A DNA stretch of 64,000 nucleotides from Vibrio echinoideorum. GTDB lineage: Bacteria > Pseudomonadota > Gammaproteobacteria > Enterobacterales > Vibrionaceae. How positions within the stretch are numbered: position 1 is the first letter of the stretch; each line of letters begins with the position of its first letter. Shown here piece after piece: positions 25,797 to 35,500 of this stretch. The notes beneath the pieces are model-generated. The model made no database searches, had not been told where the DNA came from, and was given only the letters and a program-made list of their open reading frames with translations. The DNA is taken from the NCBI RefSeq assembly GCF_024347455.1, contig NZ_AP025483.1:2728001-2792000 (forward strand). The letters run 5' to 3'. A program made the translations under genes and the position numbers.

Positions 25797-26489
25797 ATGC
25801 ACTACTCTTCAGAAATTCAATCAATGTGCCCTATTCAAAGGGGTGATCTTCACACTTCAGCGCCAATTCCCGTTGAAGGCGCAATGGTTAGCCCAAAAGA
25901 TGTCATCGCTATTTCTGGCTTAAGCCATGGCGTAGGCACTTGTGCACCACAACAAGGTGCAGCAAAATTAACGCTTAACGTAAAAAACGGCATCATCGAA
26001 GAAGCGCTAATCGAAACGATTGGCTGTTCAGGCATGACTCAATCAGCCGCGATGGCAGCCGAAATCCTCACCGGAAGAACCATTCTTGAAGCCCTGAATA
26101 CTGACTTAGTATGTGACGCGATTAACGTAGCGATGCGCGAAATCTTTCTGCAGTTTGTTTACGGCCGTACTCAATCAGCTTTCTCTGAAGGTGGCCTAGA
26201 AATCGGCGCGGCATTAGAAGACCTCGGTCAAACACAACGCAGCCAAGTGGGTACTAGCTACTCAACCTCAGCGAAAGGCGTTCGTTACCTAGAGCTTGCT
26301 GAAGGCTACGTGACCAAACTTGCTCTTGATGATAACCGTGAGGTTATTGGCTACGAGTACCTCAACCTCGGCAAAATGATGACAGCGATTAATCAAGGTG
26401 TCACTGCCAATGAAGCAGCCGATCTTGCTATGGGTACCTATGGTCGCTTCGACGAAGCCGTTACCACTATTAACCCACGCCAACAGTAA
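25797..26489 (+). CDS. NifU/IscU-like iron-sulfur scaffold protein
   Basis: The 230-residue protein resembles the NifU N-terminal (IscU) fold: GTCAPQQGAAKLTLNV around Cys49 and ETIGCSGMTQSAAM around Cys77 line up with the first two cluster-ligand cysteines of IscU. The third ligand cysteine is not in its usual place (Cys106 is in NTDLVCDAI), and a C-terminal part of about 100 residues differs from IscU. It is thus a divergent scaffold, or an Fe-S or metal-binding protein derived from one. It is co-directional with the GGGtGRT gene 24 bp downstream and sits behind a long structured leader. Confidence 0.8.
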   Translation: MHYSSEIQSMCPIQRGDLHTSAPIPVEGAMVSPKDVIAISGLSHGVGTCAPQQGAAKLTLNVKNGIIEEALIETIGCSGMTQSAAMAAEILTGRTILEALNTDLVCDAINVAMREIFLQFVYGRTQSAFSEGGLEIGAALEDLGQTQRSQVGTSYSTSAKGVRYLELAEGYVTKLALDDNREVIGYEYLNLGKMMTAINQGVTANEAADLAMGTYGRFDEAVTTINPRQQ

Positions 26490-26513
26490 TTTTTGCCAAT
26501 TTAGAGGAAAGAT

Positions 26514-27503
26514 ATGATGAACACTCAATTTAATGAATCTGTAAGTCGCGTATTGGCAGAAATGAACTTCGACTCTTTAGAGCAAGCGAACCAATACTGT
26601 CTATCACACAATGTAGACCCGAAAGCGTTAGTAATGGATACCCAGCCTATCGCGTTTGAAAGCGCTGCTGATGCGTACACCCTTGGTGCTGCACTAGCTC
26701 TGTTTCGTAAAGCGAGCAACGCTGAACAAGCCGCGAATATCATTGGCGAAGGCCTTCAAGCATTCACCAAACCCGGCAGTGTTGCCGAACAACGTAAAGT
26801 GGGCATTGGCCATGGCGCGCTCGCAGCTCGCCTTCTAAATGAAGGGAGCCACTGCTTTGCTTTTCTTGCTGGTCATGAATCTTTCGCCGCTGCAGAAGGT
26901 GCGATTAAAATTGCACTTAACGTCAACAAATCGCGTCAAACACCACTGAAAGTAATCTTAAATGGCTTGGGTAAAGATGCGGCTTACTTAATCTCTCGTA
27001 TCAATGGTTTTACCTATGTACGCACTCAATACGATTACCAAACGGGTGAGCTTGTTGAAACAGAACGTCGCCGCTTCTCACAAGGCCCTCGCGGAGAGAT
27101 CTTATGCTACGGTGCTGACGACGTACGCGAAGGCGTAGCCATCATGCACAGAGAAGAAGTAGACGTAAGTATTACAGGTAACTCGACTAACCCTACTCGT
27201 TTTCAGCACCCAGTTGCGGGTATCTACAAAGCGGAACGTACTCGTCAAAGTCTACCTTACTTCTCAGTGGCTTCAGGCGGCGGTACTGGCCGAACATTGC
27301 ATCCAGATAACGTGGCAGCAGGCCCTGCGTCTTACGGCATGACTGATACCATGGGCAGAATGCACGCTGACGCTCAGTTCGCAGGTAGCTCTTCCGTTCC
27401 AGCACACGTCGCAATGATGGGCTTTATAGGTATGGGTAACAACCCAATGGTCGGTGCGACTGTGGCACTAGCGGTTGCCGTTAGCGAATCTCAAAACGCC
27501 TAA
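26514..27503 (+). CDS. GGGtGRT-family protein
   Basis: The 329-residue protein carries SGGGTGRTLHPDN (GGGTGRT at residues 255-261), the signature after which I recall this family being named. Other striking segments are GIGHGALAARLL near residue 97, ILNGLGKDAAYLISRINGF near 148-166, and a small-residue-rich C-terminus (MMGFIGMGNNPMVGATVALAVAVS). The family is paired with NifU-like scaffolds and has no biochemical role that I know. An AGGAAAGAT box precedes ATGATG at 26514. It forms an operon with the gene before it. Confidence 0.8.
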   Translation: MMNTQFNESVSRVLAEMNFDSLEQANQYCLSHNVDPKALVMDTQPIAFESAADAYTLGAALALFRKASNAEQAANIIGEGLQAFTKPGSVAEQRKVGIGHGALAARLLNEGSHCFAFLAGHESFAAAEGAIKIALNVNKSRQTPLKVILNGLGKDAAYLISRINGFTYVRTQYDYQTGELVETERRRFSQGPRGEILCYGADDVREGVAIMHREEVDVSITGNSTNPTRFQHPVAGIYKAERTRQSLPYFSVASGGGTGRTLHPDNVAAGPASYGMTDTMGRMHADAQFAGSSSVPAHVAMMGFIGMGNNPMVGATVALAVAVSESQNA

Positions 27504-27605
27504 CAGCAGAGCGGCGTGAGTCGAACTTGAGGAACCAAAAGAAATCCGTTAATTAAGAAACCGACAATAACGTACGAATAAATCTTTACACCTACTACTA
27601 AAACT

Positions 27606-27638
27606 AAACAGCCAGTATTAACCTGGCTGTTTTTCATC
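27606..27638 (+). terminator. Terminator after the GGGtGRT gene
   Basis: AACAGCCAG and CTGGCTGTT pair around TATTAAC and are followed by a T-run. It ends the leader/NifU-like/GGGtGRT unit. Confidence 0.85.
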
Positions 27639-27735
27639 CATATTTGCTCTACTATCTATTCCTAATAGTTATTTATCTATAAGATTAAATACACCAGTCG
27701 CTAAGTATTTAACCCTATATTTTTAAAGGAATAAT

Positions 27736-28377
27736 ATGAAAGAGTTGATCATTCATACCATCACCGTGTTCATGGGCTTTTTTGCCATAATGAATCCCAT
27801 CGCCAATACGCCGATCTTTTTAGGTTTAACGGCTGATAGCAATAGAGAGATGGTGAAGTCGATCGCTTTTCGCTCAGTGCTCATCGCCTTTATCATCGTG
27901 AGTACCTTTGCTATTTCCGGCAAGCTCATCTTTGATCTGTTTGGCATCACACTTTACGCACTGCGCATAACCGGCGGTATTCTTGTATTTCTTATTGGTT
28001 TTCACATGCTGCAAGGTGACTCGACACACGCCAAAGCAAAAGAGAAGGTCAATTCAGACGCGCAGCAAGATGCAGCATTGAGTATCGCGGTATCACCTTT
28101 AGCCATGCCTATACTGGCGGGCCCCGGCACCATTGCAACTGCGATGAACTTTGCCAGCACAGAGGGAATCTACGAGACCATTATTACCATTGTGGCATTT
28201 GGCCTCCTCTGCACCCTAACCTACATACTGTTTGTATTCGGTGAACGCTTCGTTAAAGCTGTCGGACCAAGTGCATTGAACGTGATAACCCGAATGATGG
28301 GTTTGATACTCGCAGTGATCGGTATGCAGATGTTGATTGAAGGGATTGAACAGGCTTATAAGGCGCTGTTTATCTAG
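27736..28377 (+). CDS. MarC family membrane protein (YhgN-like)
   Basis: The 213-residue protein has six hydrophobic helices and the MarC hallmarks FFAIMNPIANTPIFLGL near the N-terminus and PLAMPILAGPGTIATAM in the fourth segment. MarC proteins are inner-membrane proteins once linked to multiple antibiotic resistance, a link later disputed; their substrate is unknown. AAGGAATA precedes the ATG. It stands alone between two terminators. Confidence 0.88.
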   Translation: MKELIIHTITVFMGFFAIMNPIANTPIFLGLTADSNREMVKSIAFRSVLIAFIIVSTFAISGKLIFDLFGITLYALRITGGILVFLIGFHMLQGDSTHAKAKEKVNSDAQQDAALSIAVSPLAMPILAGPGTIATAMNFASTEGIYETIITIVAFGLLCTLTYILFVFGERFVKAVGPSALNVITRMMGLILAVIGMQMLIEGIEQAYKALFI

Positions 28378-28401
28378 TTAATACCTCGAAATTCCAATAC
28401 A

Positions 28402-28436
28402 AAAATAGCCAGCTATTTGCTGGCTATTTTTTTAAG
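28402..28436. terminator. Bidirectional terminator between marC-like and nucleotidase genes
   Basis: AAAAATAGCCAGC and GCTGGCTATTTTT form a long AT-flanked stem with T-runs on both strands, fitting the convergent genes. Confidence 0.88.
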
Positions 28437-28449
28437 GCTTGTTTGTGAA

Positions 28450-30150
28450 TTAGTTCGCTGGGCAGCCTTTCACTTCTAAACCATTACTCATATAGATTAG
28501 ATCACCATCTGCTGGTGCGTACTGCGCGGCAGTGACATCAGGGTTATTAACAAAGAACTCGCGCAGCACAGCGGCATCCGTCAACTGCGTCGACTCAACA
28601 TCAATTACTGGGTAGTCATCACCGCCAGCGGCACTAAAGCTGATCACGGAGAACGTGTAAGTGTCCGCTAAGTCAAAGCCTTTGCCATTGATATCTCTAA
28701 TGGTCACATCACTCAAATCACAGTCGACGGTTAAGCTAATATTGTCGAGTTGGGCATAAGCGCCAGATCCTGCAGTCATCGTCGCAACAACGTCTAAATA
28801 TGCTTTAACCTCAGCCCCTGTCATCGTTGCTTTAGTCACGAAGTTTCCGAAAGGTTGAACTGTAAGTACATCACGATAAGCGATATCACCCGCCGCAATT
28901 GAGTCACGAACACCACCAGAGTTCATCACACCAAAATCAGCATTAACTAATTTATAAGTGCGATAAGCTTCCCCTAACAAATGACCAAGGTTAGTTTGCT
29001 CAGATCGAACCACATTACGGTCACCTTCAAGCTTCGCATCGGTTTTAGAGATAATGACATCTAACAACTCTTGTCCCTGCTGCTGATACGCGGAAAGAGT
29101 AGCAATTACTGTTGAATTAGGTTCAATTTCAGATTGGATAAATTGGTAATCACCATTTTCATCCTTCTCTTTTAAGTTCACAGGTATCAGGTCGTACTTC
29201 GCTAAATGCAGCTTTCCATCGTAAAACTCAAAATCAGCTCTACCTACATATTTACCCCATTCGTGAGCTTGCATGATGTAGGTACCATTTTGCTGATCCG
29301 GCTTGCAGTCATCTCCCGGATTGAAATCAGCATATTCATTGCCTTCCATACAAACAGGATTTTGAGAGTGCCCGCCAATAATGGCATCTAACTGACCTTC
29401 TTCTAGAGAGCGAGCAAGCAACACATCGCCAGGCGCTTCACTACCATGCTGACCATCTGCGTAGTGCCCCATATGAGTCGTAGCAAAAATCAAATCAACC
29501 GTTTCATTGGCCTCAATTTCTTTTATGGCTTTTTTGATTTCGACTTGCGGGTCGGCAAAGTGAATCGTCGCGACGTTGTCAGGGTTAACTAATTTCGCCG
29601 TATCTTTAGTTGTCAGGCCAATAACCGCAACCTTTAAGCCATTGATGGTGAATACTTTATATGGAGAGAAAAGGCGTTCATCAGTAACTGTGTCTCCATC
29701 TTTGATATAAATATTAGCCGCTAGCATCGGGAAGTCGGCCAATTCCGCCTGCATATCTAACACATCCAAGCTATTGTCGAACTCGTGATTACCTAATGCC
29801 ATCGCGTCGTAACCAAGAAGATTCATACCTACAAAATCTGGTACCGCGTCCTGCATATCAGACTCTGGCACACCAGTATTAATGTCGCCACCGGACAGTA
29901 GTATCGTCTCACCACCATTTTGAGTCACTTCTGCACGAATACTATCAATCAGCGTCTTACGAGCCGCCATCCCATACTCACCCTTACTGTTCTCCCAGAA
30001 GCGGCCATGGTTATCGTTAGTATGCAAAACAGTAAATTTGGTACAAGAGTCCGCGGTGTCACACGTCACCGTGATGTCGTCATTGTCCGAACCACAGCCA
30101 ACCATTGCTACACCGATAGAGAGCACCAGTAAAGACTTAGTAAAATTCAT
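28450..30150 (-). CDS. UshA/NutA-like 5'-nucleotidase lipoprotein
   Basis: A 566-residue lipoprotein (lipobox AMVGC, Cys19) with an N-terminal calcineurin-like metallophosphatase domain (HTNDNHG at 43-49, LLSGGDINTG, GNHEFD) and a C-terminal 5'-nucleotidase domain (MNSGGVRDS and VQPFGNFV). UshA/NutA enzymes hydrolyse nucleotides and UDP-sugars outside the inner membrane so that nucleosides can be taken up. It resembles Vibrio NutA closely, but the short acidic N-terminal insert suggests a paralogue, so no symbol is given. An AGGATC box precedes the ATG. OmpK-type channels elsewhere in the window may carry its products (inference). Confidence 0.88.
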   Translation of the reverse strand: MNFTKSLLVLSIGVAMVGCGSDNDDITVTCDTADSCTKFTVLHTNDNHGRFWENSKGEYGMAARKTLIDSIRAEVTQNGGETILLSGGDINTGVPESDMQDAVPDFVGMNLLGYDAMALGNHEFDNSLDVLDMQAELADFPMLAANIYIKDGDTVTDERLFSPYKVFTINGLKVAVIGLTTKDTAKLVNPDNVATIHFADPQVEIKKAIKEIEANETVDLIFATTHMGHYADGQHGSEAPGDVLLARSLEEGQLDAIIGGHSQNPVCMEGNEYADFNPGDDCKPDQQNGTYIMQAHEWGKYVGRADFEFYDGKLHLAKYDLIPVNLKEKDENGDYQFIQSEIEPNSTVIATLSAYQQQGQELLDVIISKTDAKLEGDRNVVRSEQTNLGHLLGEAYRTYKLVNADFGVMNSGGVRDSIAAGDIAYRDVLTVQPFGNFVTKATMTGAEVKAYLDVVATMTAGSGAYAQLDNISLTVDCDLSDVTIRDINGKGFDLADTYTFSVISFSAAGGDDYPVIDVESTQLTDAAVLREFFVNNPDVTAAQYAPADGDLIYMSNGLEVKGCPAN

Positions 30151-30652
30151 AGAAGATCCTTTATTAATCGTTTTAATGTCGTTATGGCTGGAAATATACT
30201 TATATATTGAAGGTTTTTAGTGATCCTTCTCTTAATTACACTGCTGATAATTTGAGTATTTACCCTAACTTTAAGCACAAGCGATTAATCAACATAATTC
30301 GATTAATTCTTATAATAAACATGAATTTATAAAGAAAATGTGACTAGCTCTATTGATACTGCGAACAAAATAGATAGCTCTAAAGAGTGTCGAAAATGAA
30401 AACGAAGTTGTACTAAGTGGCTAATGTAAGCACAGTGACATGATGCCCACGGAGTAATATCCGGAAAATAAAAACTATCGCTAAAAAGACAAGCAATATC
30501 ATTTTACAGACTTTATCCCGATACGCCCTTTCATATCGAGGGCGCTCTCTTTATGATGAACGCAATTAAATTAACTTTGCTAACGGCAGCACTCATTATT
30601 CGAGTCACTGCTATGAATGGCAAAATCAAGACTCAACACATGGAGATTCAAC
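30151..30652. other. Long intergenic region between nucleotidase and dapD
   Basis: No gene is visible. An AT-rich stretch at 30230-30400 probably holds the nucleotidase promoter. One inverted repeat, CGCCCT (30524-30529) and AGGGCG (30539-30544), is followed by CTCTCTTT and may be a weak terminator or attenuator in the dapD leader. A frame running into dapD from 30617 is an artefact of the open leader. Confidence 0.35.
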
Positions 30653-31684
30653 ATGGCTTACTTTTCACTAGCCTTCGGTACGGCAACCAAAAACCGCGAC
30701 AATAAAATCATTGAAGCGTTCTTCCCTAACCCACGTCTAAACCCAAGCGACGCTCTTGTAGCGGCTGTGGCTAAAGTGTCAGGTTACTCTGAAGGCAACC
30801 AAGCTATCGAAATCTCTGCTGCACAAAGCGCAGAACTAGCGAAAGCATTCGCAGCAAACGATGATGCAGCAAACGCATCTTTCGCAGAAAAAGCAGCAGC
30901 GTCTGAACAGCCACTTGTTCTTGTTGTTCTTGCTACTGACGAGAAGCCAGCATCTGTTGCTGAAGGCTTCCTAAAGTTACAACTTATCTCTAACCGCCTA
31001 GTACAACCACACGGTACAGTACTAGACGGTATCTTCGGTCTGCTGCACAACATCGCATGGACAAACGAAGGTCCTATCGACCTTCCTGAACTAGCTGAGC
31101 GTCAAATCGAAGCTCGCCTTGCGGGTCGCGCTCTGTCTGTAGATTGCGTAGACAAATTCCCTAAAATGGTAGATTACGTGGTACCAACAGGTATTCGTAT
31201 TGCTGATACTTCTCGTGTTCGTCTTGGCGCACACGTAGGTGAAGGCACAACAGTAATGCACGAAGGTTTCATCAACTTCAATGCAGGTACTACTGGCGTA
31301 AGCATGGTTGAAGGTCGAATCTCTGCGGGTGTTGTTGTGGGTAACGGTTCTGATATCGGCGGCGGCGCTTCTATCATGGGCACTCTGTCTGGTGGCGGTA
31401 CTATGGTTATCTCTATCGGCGAAAACTGCCTACTAGGCGCAAACGCGGGTCTTGGCTTCCCAATGGGCGACCGTTGCACGGTTGAGTCTGGTCTTTACGT
31501 GACTGCGGGTACTAAAGTTCGCATGCTAGATAAAGAAGGCAACGAAGTAGAAATCATTAAAGCCCGTGACCTTGCTGGCGTTTCTGACCTTCTATTCCGT
31601 CGTAACTCGATTACTGGCCAAATTGAATGTCTTGCGAACAAGTCTGCTGTTGAACTGAACAGTGAGCTACACAGCAACAACTAA
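30653..31684 (+). CDS. dapD: 2,3,4,5-tetrahydropyridine-2,6-dicarboxylate N-succinyltransferase
   Basis: The 343-residue enzyme of lysine and diaminopimelate synthesis transfers succinyl from succinyl-CoA to tetrahydrodipicolinate. The C-terminal half is a left-handed beta helix of hexapeptide repeats (VVVGNGSDIGGGASIMGTLS and neighbours). It is the longer DapD type found in Vibrio and Pseudomonas, not the 274-residue E. coli type. The start is ATG 30653 with a GGAG box at normal spacing; the ATG at 30617 adds 12 residues with no support. A 7-bp tandem array follows the stop codon. Confidence 0.93.
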   Translation: MAYFSLAFGTATKNRDNKIIEAFFPNPRLNPSDALVAAVAKVSGYSEGNQAIEISAAQSAELAKAFAANDDAANASFAEKAAASEQPLVLVVLATDEKPASVAEGFLKLQLISNRLVQPHGTVLDGIFGLLHNIAWTNEGPIDLPELAERQIEARLAGRALSVDCVDKFPKMVDYVVPTGIRIADTSRVRLGAHVGEGTTVMHEGFINFNAGTTGVSMVEGRISAGVVVGNGSDIGGGASIMGTLSGGGTMVISIGENCLLGANAGLGFPMGDRCTVESGLYVTAGTKVRMLDKEGNEVEIIKARDLAGVSDLLFRRNSITGQIECLANKSAVELNSELHSNN

Positions 31685-31692
31685 TCTATGCT

Positions 31693-31732
31693 CTAGATGC
31701 TAGATGCTAGATGCTAGATGCTAGATGCTAGA
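31693..31732 (+). repeat. Five tandem copies of the heptamer CTAGATG plus a partial copy
   Basis: Exact units start at 31693, 31700, 31707, 31714 and 31721, with CTAGA following at 31728. The array starts nine bases after the dapD stop codon and ends ten bases before the terminator. It repeats the placement of the csdA array but with a different heptamer. Confidence 0.92.
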
Positions 31733-31740
31733 AAATACGA

Positions 31741-31775
31741 AGCCGCTGGGGTTAAATCCAGCGGCTTTTCTTTTA
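31741..31775 (+). terminator. Terminator after dapD
   Basis: GCCGCTGG and CCAGCGGC form a perfect eight-bp stem, followed by TTTTCTTTT. The opposite strand is A-rich enough for partial use by the DUF3332 gene. Confidence 0.9.
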
Positions 31776-31795
31776 TCTATATCAAACTGAAAGCG

Positions 31796-32329
31796 TTACG
31801 CTTTCTCGGCTGCTAACTGCTCAAGAGCTTGAATCGAAGTCTCTGAAACCAATGTTCCATCCATGTAGTAACTGACCTTGTCACCATCACGAACCCCCGT
31901 CAGAACAGCCTTCTCGCCATCGTTATAGGTGATGTCCATTTGAATGGTGTTCTCATCGATCTGTTGCATCTCACCCCATTCAATATGGCGATTATTGAAC
32001 CCAAGTGGTGCATCTTTCAGTGAATCGTCAAGGCTATCGTTCACATCAATCATAGTATCGACTTTACTATCGAAGATATGAGGCGCGCCAGTCAGTGGGT
32101 TTTTCCCTGCCCAGAATTCGATCGAGTTAAATACGATGTAATCGGCTGCGAATGTTAAAGCGTAAACTGGAGCAAGCAAGAAGTTGACCCCTGCACGAGC
32201 GTAACGGTTATCTACAACCTCGACGTTGAACTTCATTAATTTCCCAGTAACGGCGTTACTACCGACACACCCAGCTAACGACATGACAATCGCTGCCACT
32301 GCAACTGCTTTTGTAATTGTTGTTTTCAT
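31796..32329 (-). CDS. DUF3332 family lipoprotein
   Basis: A 177-residue lipoprotein with lipobox SLAGC (Cys21). The middle contains two hydrophobic stretches (VNFLLAPVYALTFAADYIVF) and a segment beginning NSIEFWAGKNPLTG, fitting DUF3332, whose function is unknown. GAGGGAT precedes the ATG. It is convergent with dapD and lies downstream of the purL terminator on the same strand, so it is probably transcribed alone. Confidence 0.8.
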   Translation of the reverse strand: MKTTITKAVAVAAIVMSLAGCVGSNAVTGKLMKFNVEVVDNRYARAGVNFLLAPVYALTFAADYIVFNSIEFWAGKNPLTGAPHIFDSKVDTMIDVNDSLDDSLKDAPLGFNNRHIEWGEMQQIDENTIQMDITYNDGEKAVLTGVRDGDKVSYYMDGTLVSETSIQALEQLAAEKA

Positions 32330-32513
32330 AGATCCCTCTTATGCCACGATGATTGATTCAGTTTTTGAACGGCCAAATTGAATTGTTCTTGTATGAATAC
32401 AAGAAATGATGGCCTAACAAATTGATTCCATAACATTTAGCGTAGTGGAGATTTTTAGAACAGCAAACTGCAAACCTAATTTGTTTCGCTCTGGTTCCTG
32501 AAGAGTTGCCAAT

Positions 32514-32553
32514 AAAAAAGCGCAGACCTTTCGATCTGCGCTTTTCGTTTTTG
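32514..32553 (-). terminator. Terminator after purL
   Basis: On the minus strand AAAAGCGCAGA and TCTGCGCTTTTTT pair around TCGAAAGG, with a T-run after the stem. Confidence 0.87.
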
Positions 32554-32593
32554 CTTAACCTAGCCTAGATTAATGCGGCCTGTAAGAAAGTGA

Positions 32594-35500
32594 TTAACCC
32601 ACATTCTTACGAGCGTTTTGGAACATACGCATCCAAGCACCATTCTCGCCCCAACCTTCTGGAGACCAAGAGTTTGCAACCGTGCGGAATACACGCTCTG
32701 GGTGAGGCATCATGATAGTCACGCGGCCATCCGTGGTCGTTAGACCTGTGATAGCGTTTGGCGAACCATTCGGGTTGTTCGGGTATTGCTGCGTTTGGTT
32801 ACCGTTGTTATCAACGTAACGTAGTGCAACCGTTCCTGAGTTTTCAATCGCGTTTAGGTGGTCATTGTCACGTACTTCTACGCGGCCTTCTCCGTGAGAA
32901 ACAGCGATTGGCATACGAGAACCTTCCATACCATTGAAGAACACAGAGTCAGACTTCTGAACTTCAACTAGGCTGAAACGAGCTTCAAAACGCTCTGATT
33001 CGTTACGAACGAAACGTGGCCAGTACTCTGCACCCGGGATGAGCTCACGCAGGTTAGACAACATCTGACAACCGTTACACACACCTAGAGAGAAAGTATC
33101 TTCACGCTTGAAGAAGTTTTCAAATTGGTCACGAGTAGAGTCGTTAAACAGAACCGATTTAGCCCAACCTTCACCAGCGCCAAGTACATCACCGTAAGAG
33201 AAGCCACCACAAGCCACAAGGCCGTTGTACTCTTCTAGTACCGCTTGACCCGTTAGGATGTCGCTCATGTGAATATCAGTTGCTTCAAAGCCTGCACGGT
33301 CGAATGCTGCCGCCATTTCAACGTGAGAGTTAACACCTTGCTCACGTAGAATCGCCATCTTAGGCTTAGCGCCTGTGTTTATCATAGGAGCATTGATATA
33401 AGGCGCTGCAATGTCTTCGTTTACATCAAAGCTTAGGCTAACGTTCAGACCTGGGTCTGAGTTATCTTTCTTCGCTTCGTGCTCTTGGTCTGCACAGATT
33501 GGGTTATCACGTAGACCTTGCATCTTATGCGTAGTTTCAGCCCAGATAGTACGTAGTTCAGTACGGTTACGCTGGATTACAACGTCTGCGCCTGACTTAA
33601 TCACTACTTCATCTGATGCTTCCCCTTCACCAACAACAGAGCCAATCACATGTGAACACGCTTCTAGGCCGTTCGCTGCAAGAGTAGAAAGTACTGCATC
33701 TAAGTCGTCGTTGCGTACTTGGATTACTGCACCTAGCTCTTCGTTGAAGAGTGCTGCTAGTGTGTCTTCACTATTCTCTGATGCAGATAAAAGCGCTGCA
33801 ATATCAGCGTTAACACCACAGTGACCTGCGAACGCCATTTCAGCTAGCGTTACGAATAGACCACCGTCACCTTTATCGTGGTAAGCGACAACTTGGTCGT
33901 TTGCTACAAGCGTTTGAACGCCTTCGTAGAAGCCTTTTAGTTGCGCTGCGTTGTCTACATCTGCTGGCTTATCACCAAGCTGCTTGTAAACCTGTGCAAG
34001 TGCTGTTGCACCCATGCGGTTTTTGCCGTTACCTAAGTCGATAAGAACCAGTGACGTGTTGCCTAGTCCTTCAAGGTTATCAGGGGTGCGTAATTGAGGA
34101 GTAATCGTCTTACGAACATCTTCAACACGTGCAAACGCAGTGATAACAAGAGATAGCGGAGACGTGACTTCTTTCTGCTCGCCGTTCTCTTCCCACTTAG
34201 TCTTCATCGACATTGAGTCTTTACCCACTGGGATAGTTAGACCCAGTGCCGGACATAGCTCTTCACCCACCGCTTTAACCGCTTCGTAAAGACCTGCGTC
34301 TTCACCAGGGTGACCCGCTGGAGACATCCAGTTAGCCGACAGTTTAATATGTTTGATATCACCGATGTTAGTCGCTGCAATGTTAGTAATGGCTTCACCA
34401 ACCGCTAGACGAGCAGATGCTCCGAAGTCTAGAAGTGCAACCGGAGTGCGCTCACCAAGAGACATCGCTTCCCCGTGGTAAGTGTCGTAGCTTGCTGCAG
34501 TTACCGCGCAGTTCGCTACTGGTACTTGCCAAGGGCCGACCATTTGGTCACGAGCCACAAGGCCTGTTACCGAGCGGTCACCGATAGTAATAAGGAATGT
34601 TTTCTCTGCAACCGTTGGTAGGCGTAGAACACGATCAACCGCTTCGTTTAGTTCGATACCAGAACGGTCAATCGCAGGATTGTTTGCTTTTAACGTTTTC
34701 GCGTCACGGTGCATCTTAGGTGTTTTGCCTAATAAGATGTCCATTGGCATGTCGATCGGCGTATTGTCGAAGTGTGAATCTTCTAATTTAAGGTCACGTT
34801 CTTCTGTTGCTTTACCAACAATCGCGAATGGAGCGCGTTCACGCTTACAAATCGCTTCGAACGTTGCTAAGTCTTTATCTGCAACCGCCATTACATAACG
34901 TTCTTGAGATTCGTTACACCAGATTTCAAGCGGGCTCATGCCTGGTTCATCGTTTGGTACATCACGTAGGTTGAAGATACCGCCACGTTCGCCGTCATCG
35001 ACTAGCTCAGGAAGTGCATTCGAGATGCCGCCCGCGCCCACATCGTGGATAAATGCGATTGGGTTCGCATCACCAAGCTGCCAACAACGGTCGATAACTT
35101 CCTGACAACGACGTTCCATCTCTGGGTTTTCACGTTGTACAGAAGCAAAATCTAAGTCTTCAGAAGAAGAACCAGAATCCATTGAAGATGCCGCACCGCC
35201 ACCAAGGCCGATGTTCATTGCAGGGCCACCCAATACGATTAGGCTCGCACCTACTGGGATCTCTTTCTTCTGAACATGATCATCACGGATGTTACCAAGG
35301 CCACCGGCCAGCATGATTGGCTTGTGGTAACCACGTACTTCTTCACCGTTATGAGAGTTAACTTTTTCTTCGTAAGTACGGAAGTAACCTAATAGGTTTG
35401 GACGACCAAATTCGTTGTTGAATGCTGCGCCACCTAATGGGCCTTCTAACATGATATCCAACGCAGTTACGATACGGCTTGGCTTACCAAAATCAGTTTC

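Noticed and set aside
30541..30652. Upstream peptide MMNAIKLTLLTAALII... running into the dapD start
   Set aside because: No ribosome site, overlap with dapD in another frame and no conservation evidence; kept only as intergenic sequence.
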